A stretch of 64,000 nt of DNA from assembly GCA_013397455.1 (NCBI GenBank), contig VYZB01000192.1, positions 92,161 to 156,160 on the forward strand, given 5' to 3'. The notes below the pieces were generated by a model, which was not told the DNA's origin, ran no database searches, and worked only from the letters and a program-made list of their open reading frames with translations. Below are positions 13,000 through 26,960 of the stretch, in pieces (within the stretch, counting starts at the first letter, position 1; every line of letters starts with the position of its first letter). The stretch comes from Crotophaga sulcirostris. Lineage: Eukaryota > Chordata > Aves > Cuculiformes > Crotophagidae. Position numbers and translations under genes: made by a program.

Positions 13000-15900
13000 C
13001 TGTGGGAGGAATAAGAAAGCCCAGTGTTAGCAGCGTTAACACCACAGGGTAGCTAAAGGGCAGCATGCCCTGCTAGCATGGCACAACAGACAACAAGTGA
13101 CCCATATTCTGCTTTCAGGCAGCACCAATGGGTGGGAGGCATCACATGCTGCCTCCCTACTGAGATAATGCTGCCCACAGGTCACAAGGGTTGGATTTCT
13201 TCCCACTGTGTCGCAGCACCGAGTTTGCTGGTGATGCCACATGCTGCTAACTGGTGTTTGACACTTCAGCATCAGGAGTGGGCTCCTGGCTGAATCTGGG
13301 ACACCAAAGCTACCTCCTTCCTTGTGCCTGGTGGCCTCCCATGGGGAAGCGTGACATGTGGGCACTGCAGCTATTTTAACTCTGGAAGTGCTTGGTGTCA
13401 GGCAGCAGTGGCTGCAAACTGGAGGGGTTGCAGGGCACTACAACTTCATGTTTCCTTTGTGCAAGTAATGAGATGGCCAAAGCAACTCACAGTAAAATAA
13501 AGCAGAGAGACTTCTGGCTTTGCAAAAAAAAACCCTTCTCCTATGAAATGCTTTAAGTCATGTCTCCAGATCAGGCTTCAGTCACCACCACACATACACC
13601 CCCCTCCCAGTTCCTGGTCCCCTCTTTTTCAGAAACGAGGCTAATCCCAGCCATGCTTATGTTTGCCTCCTTGCAGCTTCAGAAACCACTGCCCCCCTGT
13701 CCCCACCATTTTTGACTATGGGGCCTCTTGAAGATATCGAGTTCCTGCCTGTTTTGTGAAAATAGATATGTGAGGAAAGGAGAGACGCTCTGCAAGTGCC
13801 CCATGTTGAAAGCGCCCCCGGGTGAGACCCTGTGAATTCCAAATGGGCTCCGTGGAGATGCAGTGACCCTGGGAAATGGGCCCCTTTACTCACCAGATGA
13901 CTGACTTAGCCCTACCACAAGCATGCCAGAGACCTTACAAGGTGGTAATGATGCTCGGAGATTACCAAGCAGCTGTAAGAGCCCCCTGCTCTTCCCTCTC
14001 CCTCCCTGCTCCTCAAATGTCTCTGATGCTGATGGTCTTCTTGCTGTCCCCACTCCCAACCCTGCCTGGGGTGGGTGGGGTGGGGAGCAATGGGGACAAG
14101 GGATTGGGGGCCTCTGGTACGGGAATGCCCCTACTAGGGCACAGCTGCCTACGCTCAGCAGTGGGAGGCTGGAAGGAGGCAGAGGAAAAGCTGTTGCCAG
14201 CGGGATGGCAGGCTGATTTATGAGGAACATCCTCCCCCAGGACCCATTTTGGCACACCCCCTGCCTCAAAGTTGGTTTGAATGTCACCCAGCAGCACTGC
14301 CCCCATGGCTGCATGGTCCCTTGGCTCCCCTGCTATAAATAGCCTCTGCCTGTTCCCAGCCACTGTGAGAGCAAGCGGGAATTAAAGGCATCAGGAAGCA
14401 AAATTAGTGGGACAGCCCCCTCTCCTGAGCGCTGGGCATCACAGGGCTGACCAGCGCTGGCAGTGTCCACTCTTCCCCAGAATCCTGGGGGAGACAGCAG
14501 GCACCCTGGTGATCAGGGTTCAGGGGCCTTGTGTGGGCAAAGATTAGTGATGGAGACTCTGGTTATCTTCTCCCTTCTACCCAATGCATGTTCCCAGGCC
14601 TATCCCGAAGCCCTCCAGAAGGAGGTATTCTCCACCAACCATCACAGCATGGTGGCGTCAATGCAACCTTGGTCCTCTTACAACTACTGGCCAGTTGTCT
14701 TTAGAGGGGAATGCTGCCATGTGAGGCAAAAGAGGTGCTTGTGTAATGCTGGAAACAAAGGGTTTTCCTTGCTCTCTGCCAATGCTTTGAAATAAAGGTG
14801 AGGCTGCATATTTAGGGCTTGTGTTCACAGGGGATACTGTCTCAATGGGGCAGAGCACTGGTGTATATTTGCACATCCATTGACAAGGCATTTGAACACT
14901 GGTCTGACTCATCTGGTATCTCATCTCCTGGCTCAGGCCACTGCCATCCATGCTAGAGCACCTGAGAGCAGCTGATATCCAATAAGAGGGAGAAATGTAC
15001 ACATCTTGTGAGTCCCCAAGACATCTGCAAATGGGCAGTGGATGAGCGAAGCTGTTTTCTGTTCCCCATTACAGGGATCAGCATTTACTGGACAAAGCGA
15101 TGGAGCCTGTATCAGCTTTAGGGGATATTGTCAGCAAGTCCTCATTTGTGTAGGCCAGCAAGAGGTTCCTCAGAGCCAAAATTTGAGGCTCTGGCTGCAC
15201 TGTGGCCAGAGATAAAACACAGAAAGCCCAAGGGAAGAAGACTGTCCAGTCATGTGCAATCCAGCCCATACTCGATCTAGCTACTTACTTACGGTTGTGT
15301 TAGCCATGTGCCAGACAAAGTCAAGGCAGTTTAAGCTTAATAAATCTTGATTCCTGCACATAGAGTTTCTTGGGGGTGTTTGAAGAAGCTCATAAATGTG
15401 CAGAAAAGCTAAAATCCTTGCTATGGACAAGTGGTTGGGCATGAGTGGAGGAGGCATTGATCAGGAGTAATATATGTCAGCATGCAGCATACACAAGGCA
15501 GCACTTTGGAGGGATGTGGGTGCAGCCATGTAGCTGGGAGCTTGGGAACTTGCTGAGAAAGAGTAAATGTGTCAAGAAAATGTGGGTAAGGGAATGAAAG
15601 CCTCTTTGTGTGAGACTGTAGGAGTGTGCACTTTGTTAGGGCTCAGGAGGCAAAAAAGGTCACAGTAATGCTGGAGGTGTGCCCACCAGCGTGGCAGGGC
15701 TTGTGTGACTGTGTTAGCAAGAGTGTTTCTGTGAGGTGTGTGTACTGTGAGTACAAGTGCTTGGTGATGTTCCTCTGAAAGGGCTCATCCTGAGAAAAGA
15801 TGTGCAACAGTTGTGTACACAGGAGCATGCGCAAAGTGTGTGTGTGCCTGCAGGGATGGAGCTGAGAGATAAGCAAGGAGCCTGCCTGCTTTGCTGGGGT

Positions 15901-18900
15901 TGTTATGCTAATAAGACGAGGTGAGCTGTACAGCCTGTGCCCATGCACAGAGCACTGGGGTCCTGCACCAGGGAAATCTTTATGCAACAGAGACCCTTAA
16001 GGAGCTCTTTCCATTGTGGCAGTGCCTGGAGGCAGGAGGCCTTTGCAGGGTGTCAGTACCTATGGTGGCTTTTTCAAGTGCAAGTTATGCAGAGGCTGGC
16101 CCTTGCTCATGCCCTTGCTTTCCCAGTTTTCCACTGCGGCAGGTGAGTCTGACCAGTCCTTAGGTGAGGATGTATTCCCACAGCTATGTTTGAGCCCAAT
16201 AAGGCAGCAAAACCTAGAGCATGCCAGAGGCAGAGCAACTTGGCTAGTTGCCCTCTGCCCATTACAGTGTTGAGCACTTATATATCTCCTTACAGTATTT
16301 TCTGATTCCATAATGCTAGTGGGATTTGAATGCAGATAATGTTTCTGATCTTGACAATCCTCTTGGCTCATGACCTTGGGACAGAGGCAGCTGTAATGTA
16401 AGAACACAACCTCTCCTCCCCCTCTTCCTCCTCCTCCGTTTAAATTCATATCACTTGAAGTCTTGGCCAATCAGAGTCCTTGCATTTTTGTCAGCCTCTA
16501 TAGCAAGTAATTTAACTTCAACAGCTGAATAGACAGATGGAGGGGAGAAACTGCCCTGGAAGAACTGGACCTACCTGGTCATGCAGTCCCTGAGGTATAA
16601 CAGGAGCTTTGGGCAGGCACAGCTAGCTGAGAGCATGAGCAAAGATCCCAGTATCTAGTAAGCTTTTATCTCATGCACATTTTTGAAGCTTTCCTCTCAC
16701 ATGTATGAAGCCTTTGTAACACTTCCTAGCCACAGGATCACAATCTGTGTCATGTGCAGCCTTGGGAAAAGTAGGCGGGAGTTCGGGAGTGCTCCTCTTT
16801 TCTCCCATTTCCCTTGGGTGATGGCCACACCTGAGTGTGGGTAAGCATAAGGGAGCACACGGCCCTTTGGGATGTGTGATTTGTGCTCGCCCAAAGTGAA
16901 GTTTGAATACTGCCAAATAAGCAAGCACCACCTCAATTTGGATGATGTCAACAGTTACAGGCAATCTGAATAATGGAGATGGAAAGAAGCAACTCCCTGC
17001 CAGAACATTTCAGCTTCATGCCTACCATACCTATTTGAACCTAAGTGTGATGCAGGAAGTTTTGGGAGATTTAAAACAACCCACAGAGTCATTCGTTATA
17101 GAGCAGCAGAACTGTCACCAGCTGCCTGACCATGCTCCTGCTCCAGCTGCAGACAACACTGATTGTGCCAAACCTTACATTTTGCTGGTAAATGGCAGAC
17201 AAAATAGAGGCTTACAAACCAGGATGGGAGGAGTGGGTGTTTTAGCATGGTCAGTTTTTCAATGTGGAGTGACTTTTTCTTCCTGGATTTTCTCCCCACT
17301 TCTCTAGCACCTGCCAAGCACTCCCACAGGCGGTAAGGTTCACCCTCCCCAGCCGCTCAGGTTGGGAAACTGGGCACCAGGGACATTTGGGTCTTGATGA
17401 GAGGCATCATAAGTAAACTTCTCTTAAGCATGGAGGTCTTTCTGTTGCCCTAGCTGGCCATGGTGGAAGAACAAAACTCAAGCAATGCAAGGAGAGCAAC
17501 AGTAGATGATGACGGAATGTCCCTCAAGCAATCTGCACTTCTCTGCTGTCTCTGTCCTACTGTCTTTAAAGCTGGAGTTTATGTTGACAGTCAGAACCTG
17601 GTTGATGTAATGGTGATGATTTCATATGCCAAAATGTTAGGTTTTGTTATTTTCAGAAATAGCAGGAGGAGATGGCAAAAGTCTAGGGAATTTCCCCAAA
17701 AGCTTTGAATCCTTATGCAGGACTCATGCCTTCATGCTTTGGTTGGCTTCTCTGTTGTTCAAGCTGATGGTCAATTTGTTGGAGAGCAAAGGGGTATCTC
17801 TCTCCTTACTAATACTGTTCTTTCTCCTTCCTAATACTTTTCTTTCTCCTCCAGCATCTCCTTGCACATCCCACCAGCGATGTCTCAGGTTCTTGCATGG
17901 TTCAGGTTGCTGAATTAGGGCTCCAGAAGCATTGTGGTGGTCAAAGGGAAGGAGGCCTGCTGGCAGTGGGAACTGGGGGAGAGCGCATTGGTCCCACTTT
18001 TCTGCCCTTTTCCACCACCTGAGCTGCTTGGAGAGGCTGTTTATTGCTGACCCTGCCCTCCCAGGGGGCTGTTGCTCCTTGGACTAAAAGGCAAGTCTCC
18101 AGATATGGAACACTCAAAGGTCACTCCCGCAGAGGTGGCTTTCACAGGTAACACTCCAAGAACTCTGCCTGGGGCCTTTAATTGCTGCGCAGCCACTCAG
18201 CTCGATCAGACATACGATGTGCTCTTTGGCTGCCTCCCTAAAGGTTTTGCATAGTTAGGGCTGTATTTTTATCCGCACCGGGCATCCCTAATTTTAGAGA
18301 GCCGTAAGCCAACGTGCAGCCTCCCCAGCCATGAGCTAACCGGGGCTGATGCCTGTGCCACCAAGCACCCACGGGTGCGAGGGCCACCTGCCGCTGCTGC
18401 TGGCCAGTGCTTGCTGGCAGTGCATCACAGAGGTTTTGCCAGCTCAGCTGGGCAGCTTGTATGCCAAGCACAGATTGGATCATGCGTGCGTGCGTGTGTG
18501 CATGTGCTGACCCAGGTCGTGGGGTCTGGGATGTTGCCTGGTTGCCACATCACTTAAGCTGCCCTTTGACAAAACAGAGACCAGAGGTGCAATCCAAGGG
18601 CTGTCCTCAAGAAAAATAAGACCATTGCTGCCTTATTGTCTTTTTGACCTCAGAGAGGCTGTTTTGAAACCAAAGGCTGGATGCTGGTGAGAAGCCCAGG
18701 CAAGACACAATCTGGCTCCTTTCAGTAGGTGCTGGAGGAGGAAAGAATGCTTGATACTCAGTCTGTTCACCTCCGCAAACCAGACCATTGCCCACGTCAT
18801 TCCTACGCCTCCAGTTCCCAGGAACAAGCCAGATTTCTTGAGTTTCTTACTGAGTGGGTGTGAGTTAGTGCCTCCGAAATCCTGGAGAGCCCAGGATGTT

Positions 18901-21900
18901 GCAGGCGGGAGCTGGGAGCTCCCACTCTGCATCCATAGGAAGGATCAGAGGTGATGGGTGGCCTTGGGGAGTGGAGTGGTGCTTGAGACAAGAAAAGCCT
19001 TTTACCCAAGTAGTGAACAGAGAGAAATAAGAACTGAGGAACGCTTTAAAAACACGCAGTTCCCTTTGCTCAGGGTTCGAGGTGTCAGAGGTCTGATAGC
19101 TGACGGCAGTCTGTTTCCTGCCAGGGCTGGACAGGCTTCCTAGAAAAAGAACGTATCATAGTACAGCAGCTGGCCTTTGCCAGAGCTGTACCAGAGAGCA
19201 CACAGGAATGAGCACCATCAGCACTGCTTAGCTGGGAGCCTTGGCTGTCCCAGGGCACTGGGGAGGAGCGAATGCCTGCTCTGCAGCCCACCCTGGGATT
19301 TGTGTTCTTTGCTGCTTGCTCTGTTTCCTCAGGCAAGGTTTTTTCCTCATATATGTAGGTAAATCCCAATGTGCAAAGGAGCGGGAAAAAAAAATAAAAA
19401 GGAGAATATGGACTTAGCTAAGTCACTTCTTTCCTAGGCCATGGATTCCTTGCCTGGGTGCCTGTTATTCAGGGACCGAGGATGTAAAAGGACTTCTCTG
19501 GTCACCAAACCTGGGACTGTGTCATTCAACCGCTGTCACAACCTGGTCAATATCCATTTAAAACTTGTTGGGCTGTTCTCCCCTTGACATCTTCCTCCTT
19601 TGGTGATTAGGGACTTCCTAGTTTCCAGACTCGGTTTATTCATAGCCCATTTGTCCTTAGGCTTTGTGCTTAAATAGCTCTTCTACCTCTTGGGTGTTTA
19701 AAGAGAATTATTGTATTGCCTTTCCATTCTCTCCACAAAGGAAGTTCAGACATGAAGGAAGGGCAGTCACAGGCTTTGATTAGTTTGGTTTTAGATGAAG
19801 GGCACTGGCAGAGCAAGCTCTGGAGTAAGGTCACCGTGGGCGAGCATGGCATGGCCCACCATACCCGATCTGCCCGGCAGAGCAACAGCTGCCCCAGCCC
19901 GCAAGCAGGCTCCTGAGAAATGTCAGGGTCTGGGGCAGAGAACATGAAATGATAATTATAAATGCCACACATCCACTGAGTAGGCAAGCGTGAGGTCAAG
20001 ATAGTCCTTTTGAGGTCACTTACTCAGGATGGGGAAGAGGCACCTTGTTATACAAGAGGTCCTGCTCCCAGGAACCAGACAAGCAGCGAGGCAAGGGAAA
20101 CCCTCCCTGGCACTTATTTGGGAAGCTGGCTAGTGTGGCAAGGTGGGCTCTTCAACATTTTTCCTTAACTGGACTTCTGAAGGGAGGGATGAGACAGAAG
20201 GAGTCTCCATGAGTCTTAAGGTCTTGCATGGCATATACAGAGGTTGGACAGTGAGAAGAGCTCCTCACACCAGGGCTGAGAAAGCCTGCAAAGGCCAAGC
20301 AGGCTTGCAAGCAAAGTGTCAGCAAGCAAACCCAAGTTCACAGGGGTCTGTCATATCTCCAGGTGACATCTGCATAAAAGTTGCGTCTTTGGATGAAATC
20401 AGCTTGATTTTCTTTAGATCCTGGGACTGTAGCTTGTGCCTGCTCTGAGAACTGCTGTCAGTATCCCCCCCACCAATCATTCTTTAGCAGCTGAGAAAGG
20501 TGCCTTTCAAAGAGCAATTATGGCACTGAAAGTGGGGTCTTATGCCTCACGCATCTCCTGCGGCCAGTCCAAACTCACTGCTGGGAACTAACAGAGGGAA
20601 TTCAAAGAATCTGGGCAATAACAGCTAAAGCCACCTTGGAAATTGTTTCTTCCACTGTTATACAGAAAGACCAAAATCGTGCATTTGCCCCTGGATGTCA
20701 ATGTGCCCATCAATGTGAAATGGGGAGCTCACTGTAACTTGTTTTTGTGATTGCCATACCAGTGGGTGAAATCTTCCTAAGTGTGACTGCTAAAAATCAG
20801 TGCTCTTTCTCTGCTGGCTGTTGATGAATTGAGACCTACTTACATGCTCTCATAAGGCAAAGTAATCAGTGCACACTTTTTCTTTTTGTCTTCCTTCCTA
20901 CCTTCTTTTTGCACTAATTTATCTGTAGTGCAAGGCACTGCTTTAGTAGCCATGGAAACCAAAACATGTCTTTTATTACAAGTATGTACAAGGCACTTGC
21001 ACTATGGGCTTCTGCACATACCTATCCAGCCAGGTGTATCTCATCTCTCACCCTAAGAACTTTACATTTTCTGTGGCACTCAATGAACGTGACTTGTATC
21101 ACATTTACCCAGCCCAGGAAATTGTGTTGAGGCAGTGCCTCATGAACATGCCCATTTTAAAAGAAAAAGGCTGACATTTGAGTCTATGAAATGAACAGAG
21201 AAGGGTGCTTAAAAAAGGGCTTGAATTTAAATTTATATTTAATTTTATATTTATATTTATACTCCACCCAGAGATAGTGATGAACTAGAATCTTGTCTCC
21301 TGGTTCCTATGAATTTCTGGGATAAACTACACAGACTTAACCTTTTTTCTGTGTTGCATCAGAAGCAGAAAAGGCCTTTTTGTTATTTATTACATGGCCC
21401 TCAACTGTCCCAGGATCCATCTGCTCTCCAGATTCAAGGCTATGTGGATGGAACTACCCCAAAATCAGCTAATCTTGCACTAGGTTTTCCGTCCCAAGTT
21501 GGAAATTGCAATAGTTTCAACACTTGAAAAATAAGTCTTTGCTTGCAAGTTTCTTAAACCTGAACACAAGCGAACTGGGAGGAGCTAGACCATACACTCA
21601 GTTTAGCCCTGGCCTTTTACTGGATTCAAAATCTAACTTTCCTTCTCATATGACAAGTAATTTCTAACTGTGGCTGGGCACAGGAAGGGAGATCTCGTGC
21701 AATGTGATCTCATGGACTAGTGCTCCCAGGTTCATAGAAATTTTCCCTGATCCTAGACCTGGTCTGGAAGGGGAGAACCACATCCCTCTTCTCTTACCTC
21801 TGATCAGACTTGTCTGTGCTAGGGCGGTTCTCCATGAATTTTCAGTCCAGGGATACTGTTGCATTGAAGGGCCTAAAATATCTGGGCTTGACGAACCTCT

Positions 21901-24900
21901 TTTTTTTTTAAGGATATTACATATACACACAGATGACAAGAGAAAAATGACAGGGGAGGCAGATCTGAGTGGGCTTCAGCAGCTGAGAGGGTAATGGAGA
22001 CAATGATCTGCATTGCAGGCAGCCTGCTATGGTAGTGAGACATCTTCAGTTGCTGGAGAGAGCTTCTCAAGTATAGAAGGAAAGTCCCTAACCCCACTGC
22101 TCATTGCTCTCATTACATGATTCCTAGAGATGGGGACTGGCCTGTTGGAAGGCAAAACTCTCCCAGTATTTAGGAGATTAAGGGGTGAGAGGGAGACTGA
22201 AGAAGGTCTGAGAAGTGGTGGTATGAAACAGGACAGAATATGATAGGGGAGATACAGAGGGGAAGAAAAGAAGAACAGGTTATTCTCAGTTCCACTGCTT
22301 TGGTCATTTCCTTTTTTTTACTCCTTCTTCATTAAAACTGAGACCTTTTTGGACAGGTAGCATTTTTGTCTAACTTGTCTGTTAAATACTTATTATGAAG
22401 CATTGTGTCTAGCTGTTTCATCTGCTTCTTCACTGTGCTCACCTTACAGGGCATGCAGGACTCTTGTAAACATTGCCTCAGAGTAGGAATGGCTACCGTT
22501 AGCTCCAGGACTGCCTGGGTCACCCTCTGGCATTTCCCTTTATGGGTGCTTTTCCCCACTCAAGCAGCAGAAGCTTTTCAGTAGTCAGTGATGCAGAGTG
22601 GAGTCATAGGAGGAAGGCAAGCAAAGAAGAAGAACCCTTTGACTTGAGATGTGAAGCAGCCTGTGCTCATGCTGTCTCTGCCTTGGCTTGTCTTATTACA
22701 ATCCTTTCCCAACCTTTTCCACCCTAGCCAGAAAACAGTAGGCAGCTGTATCTCCAAACACTGTTCTGACTACTTTCCTGACTAACTCAACAGCCCCAGC
22801 TGAGGGGCTGGCACTGTCATCCTTGAAGATATTGGCATGCACAAAGGATGTTGCAAAGAAGATGTTGATGTTCCCAGAGCAGCTCAGTGTTCCCTGGGCC
22901 CTGTTCCCATCAGGTAGCATCCAGCTGTGTGGGTGACAGGAGTTGTTAGGACTGATTCATGATCGTTTTCACCTTCATTCCCTTTCTAAACTGGAAATGA
23001 ACTCTGGGCTGCACAGCAATCTGGTGATAGTTCCCAGTATGTCTGGGTGTGGGGAGCTGAAGACCACCCTGTGTGCTGTCCCACTGTAACATGAGCTTAA
23101 GAATAGCATCTTCTTTTCTGGTGATAGCTGGTGTACACCCTGAGCACTGGCAGTCAGTCAGATCTCCATGCTGGGCTTCTGTCCTAGGAAGGAAATCTTT
23201 CCCATCATATCACATTCTCCTAGTTATACTTTGTAAAGTTCTTAAATATGTACTTGCATTTACTCATGTGCTGACAGATTTTCAGCTTGATATCCTAAGG
23301 ATATGAGAACTTTCGTGATTCTCTTTTCTCTCCCCTTGGGTCTGTCTATCAGTTGCCTCCCCTAATAATTTTTCTAGCTGTTGGTACTTTTCTGCCAAGT
23401 TTTTCAGAGTCAGGGGGTCTCAGGCATAATGAAGTTATTGCAAGCTTCATGAAGAGCAAGTACTTGGAAGGGAAGAGACTGAAATGCCGTGGAAGAAGGA
23501 AATGTTGCTTAATGAGCTCAACCCCTGTTAGACACCAAAGGACCAAAGTAAGAGAGACCCTTGCATGCTCCTTACTCATGGGAGAAGACCCAGTCAGTTA
23601 CTGACCATGAGCTACATATTTCAAGAAAACCATGCTGGTCTCTCCTTTTCCGGGTGTCTAAGACATTTCTTCAGGATTTTGGTCCACGAAATTATAAATT
23701 CCTTATAAACATATTATAAATAAGGTGTAGGTGGGAGGAACAGAAAGGATGGACTCTTAGGGTTTTCTGGACTTAAGATCCGTTAAGCCCATTCCCTCTC
23801 ATATGCACACACTCTCATGTTCAATCAGGCAATAGGACGTAACCATGCAGCTCAGACCCTTTAGCTTTACACCCACCTGTATTTTGGCTGAAGGCTCCCT
23901 ATTATTTCTAATGCTGGAGACCAGTGCCATTTTATGGAAGGGAGGCGAAGGTTATGGAAACAGCACGTCTTGTTGTCAGTCAGCAGGTGAACTCTCAGTA
24001 CAGTAAGATGGAAAATCACAAGGTGCTTCAGAAAGGTATCTTTCTACAGTCAGCACCTGATGCCAGGAACCCCTCAAGCTGGCTGACAGTGAATAGTGAG
24101 GGCTGAAGAGTTTACCTTTTAGTGAACTTATTTTAGGCATAAAGGACCTTCAGCACCCACAGCCCTGAACCCCCACCACTGAAATTAGATAAAGACTTCC
24201 TGAGTGAACTATTCCCAGATTTGGCTGGAAGGAGAGGCCCTGTCACTGCTCCCATTCCCCCTAGCCCACTACTCCGAGTACTTGCTCAGATTATGGAAGA
24301 GCTGGGTTCAACTGCTGACTCTCACCAGGAGGATTGATACCAGGCAGTTCATCTCTTGGGTGAATGGCTCTGCACATCAGCTACGAAGCCACTGCAACCA
24401 TTTATTTCCTTCTCCCTGTCCTGGTGAACATACAGTGAAGTGCCACAGCTGGATGAGCTCTGGCAGGGAGATTGAGAGTAACCCCTATGACACAACACGT
24501 TATTGTTTGAGGTGAGGCAGGTGAATGCTGTCACAAGAGAGAGCAGATTATAACCTGGCTTGCCCACTCCTTTCATGAGTGCTCCCCATGGTTGGGTTAA
24601 TACAGAAACTGGGAGCACTAGCACCTTGCTTGGCTGTGTCCTATGCGGAATGGGACACATCCAATCTTCTCTGCTGCCTTCTGACACCTTCTCCCTGCCT
24701 GATCCCTTCAGGTGACAGAAGCAAAGGAGGGCTCAAGCTGCAGATTGCTCTTGTGATTGGGCTGTCAGATTGCTGCTGCTGCAGTTCCCAGTCCAGAGGG
24801 GAACTGTGAAACTTCGAGACATGCACTGAATCAGCATTGTATGTGCTTGGGAAATTTTGAGGTCAAAGCCACAAGTACTGGTTGCTGTGTGGCATGGTTA

Positions 24901-26361
24901 GCCAGTAGCTGAGCATTAGTGGACTGAACCACTACAATTATGCAAAGTCTCTTGCCTAAGGTCACATAAGAAGCTGATGGCAGGGAGGCAATTGGAAACC
25001 AATTCAACAGACTCCTAATCTAATGTTCTCACTGCTGATTTAAATCCTGCAAAATAAAAGCTTTAAGCCAGATTGTATTGTAGCCATTGCACCCTTGATA
25101 TGGCTGGTCGTTAACATGGGTATAGGTGTCATGGGGATTAAAACTGACAGTACACAACAGATACCTGCTTCTGTCAGGTTTCTATAAATATATATTTAGT
25201 AACCACTTGCCATCTATCGAACATGAAATAGCTATCTTATTAAATAAGAACACAATTATACTACAAACCATAAACGCTTCAACTAGAGTTCCAGAGTTAT
25301 TTTTTCTTGTCATTGCCAACTGTTATTTAATCGCTCACCTGGAGCAAGTAACTGTTTCCTGACAGGTGAGTAAAATCTGGTTAGTTTTTGAATCTTTCTT
25401 GGTGTCAGGCTTGCTGAGGAGGTCAGTAGACTTTGAACTTCACATTGGAGTTTTGCAGGTCCTCCCCTTTAGCAAGTGTATTTTCTAATTCACATTTGTT
25501 ATACTCCCAGGGATGCAATGTATTTTTTCTCTGGATCCAAGAAGTAAATCTTATGTGTTTCTTCTGCCACTCTCACTTTCTTTCCAAATGTGGCTTTTAG
25601 TTAAGAGGGAATATTTTTAAGCCCCTTATAGGAAACAAGTACCTAACAATGCAGGCTTTTTGCTATATGCTTCCCTAGATTACAGCTACTCTTCAAGAAA
25701 GAATGCTATGAATCTACTTCACAATTTTTACCATTATGAATTTTATTGAGGCACAATTAATCATTCTTTCACCAAAGACTTAACAACAGGGCTTTTTTTC
25801 AGCAGCCAATGACTGCATTAACAAGCAGGTACAGACTGATTCCAAGCAGGAAACGAAGTGTCAGAGAAACAAAAAAGGATTTAATGCTGCACCAATGGGG
25901 AGCTTTTGAGATGGGGAGCTATGACACTCACTTGCGGTACAGTTTTGAAGACTTCTTGGCTGATCACTTCTAGTGGGATAGGAAATGGGACTGAAACCAG
26001 AACACACGGGAATATTGGCTTGTACAGAATGGGAAGTGATCTGAAAATTTCAAGCTATGGACTCAGGTCTGTGCTGAGATCTGGGAAAGCTCATCTGAGT
26101 TGAGTTTGCACTGCTGAGGTTTGTGAGGTTACTCGCTATTGCCTGGGTTTCTGATACACAATCCAGAAAGCCTATTTCCAGCAAACAACTCAGAAGAACA
26201 TAAAAGAGGCTTTTTTCCTGGCCTTCACAGAACTCAGGGGCTAATTCAAATCCAAGTAAACAAACCCATGACCTTTTGACTGTCCTGTTCTGCAGCTCCT
26301 CTCCACAGCTCCAAACAATGCTGTGGTATTGACCCGGGATAAGACATGCAGCAGTGCTTAC
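13000..26361 (-). other. CASQ2: CASQ2 intron 1
   Basis: A 13.4 kb first intron with no recognisable exon or RNA gene. It contains short TG-rich (18482-18508) and AT-rich (21225-21262) patches and one MIR-like remnant (24942-25045). No CR1 copy was recognised, in contrast with the intergenic interval. Large first introns often carry tissue enhancers, but I could not single one out. Confidence 0.75.
24942..25045 (-). repeat. MIR-like SINE remnant, minus orientation
   Basis: Contains CTTGCCTAAGGTCACATAAG, then GATGGCAGGGAGGCAATTGG and 'GACTCCTAATCTAATGTTCT', which follow the reverse complement of the MIR core in order (CTTGCCCAAGGTCACACAGC ... GACTCC..TCCAATGCTCT). Degenerate but collinear over about 100 bp. 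Confidence 0.6.
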
Positions 26362-26595
26362 CTCCAGGACCATTTCTGTCATCTGGAACTGCTTCTGGGA
26401 GACCTTGTCAGAGCTCACAGGCTCATGGAAGAGCAGGCAGAGCATGTCATACTTCTTCAGGGCCTGCTTGTAGTTCTTCTCATTCAGGTCGATCACTCGG
26501 TCTTTCCCATCATAGGTGGGGAAGTTCAGTCCCTCTTCTGCCTTGCAGCAGAAAAGCAGGTAAAAACCTGCCAGGATCCAGCAAGCCACCTTCAT
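26362..26595 (-). CDS. CASQ2: CASQ2 coding exon 1 (calsequestrin-2, N-terminus)
   Basis: Calsequestrin-2 is the low-affinity, high-capacity calcium-binding protein of the junctional sarcoplasmic reticulum lumen. It buffers calcium and works with triadin, junctin and the ryanodine receptor. This exon encodes residues 1-78, starting at the ATG whose complement is 26593-26595. Residues 1-19 form a signal peptide (Lys after Met, hydrophobic core, CCKA cleavage site), and the mature chain starts [14 protein letters not shown], the calsequestrin N-terminus. Arg33, the position of the human R33Q arrhythmia variant, is present. The exon ends ...MVLE at a GTAAG donor (complement of 26357-26361), phase 0, 234 bp. 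The mature part begins the first of three thioredoxin-like domains. In chicken the cardiac-type protein is also found in skeletal muscle and Purkinje cells (established knowledge), so expression may be wider than heart. Identification is very secure. Confidence 0.97.
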
Positions 26596-26960
26596 AGTGG
26601 AGCCCTTGTAGTGCAGCAGAGGGTGGGTAAATGTCCCCCTCCTTCTTAATTTGAGAAGGGGGGGAGACCAAAGGCTCCAGGTGAAGTTTAAACTGAGTTT
26701 CTCTTTCTGCTGCCTTCCGAGTGATCAACCCAAACGCTGCAAGGCTGTTGGGGAGCAGCAAACTTTGCTGGCCTGGGCTCACAACAAAGAGACAGACAGG
26801 AGAAGCTGTCAAGCCAAGCCCTGGATACCTTACATAGCTGTGTCCAGCTCCCGTGTCATTAGGAACTCCATTTTTAGGAAGCAGTTGTTTCAGGCTAAAA
26901 ATAAACCCTGCAATGAATAAAAAGGACAGATATGACACCATTGAGGGACTTGCTGGCACT
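26596..26960 (-). promoter_or_regulatory. CASQ2: CASQ2 5' UTR and proximal promoter region
   Basis: This is the flank immediately upstream of the CASQ2 start codon. It contains CTAAAAATAA at 26895-26904, a perfect match to the MEF2 consensus YTAWWWWTAR. At 26868-26878 lies CCATTTTTAGG, a CArG-like element with one extra A/T. An E-box CAGTTG is at 26882-26887. All three sit within about 40 bp, roughly 275-310 bp upstream of the ATG. The region is not CpG-rich, as usual for tissue-restricted muscle promoters. The transcription start and any TATA box cannot be fixed from sequence alone. Motif presence is observed; muscle activity is inferred. Confidence 0.55.

Noticed and set aside
26510..26959. 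149-codon minus-strand frame overlapping CASQ2 exon 1
   Set aside because: Out of frame with the CASQ2 CDS and extends through its promoter; chance frame.
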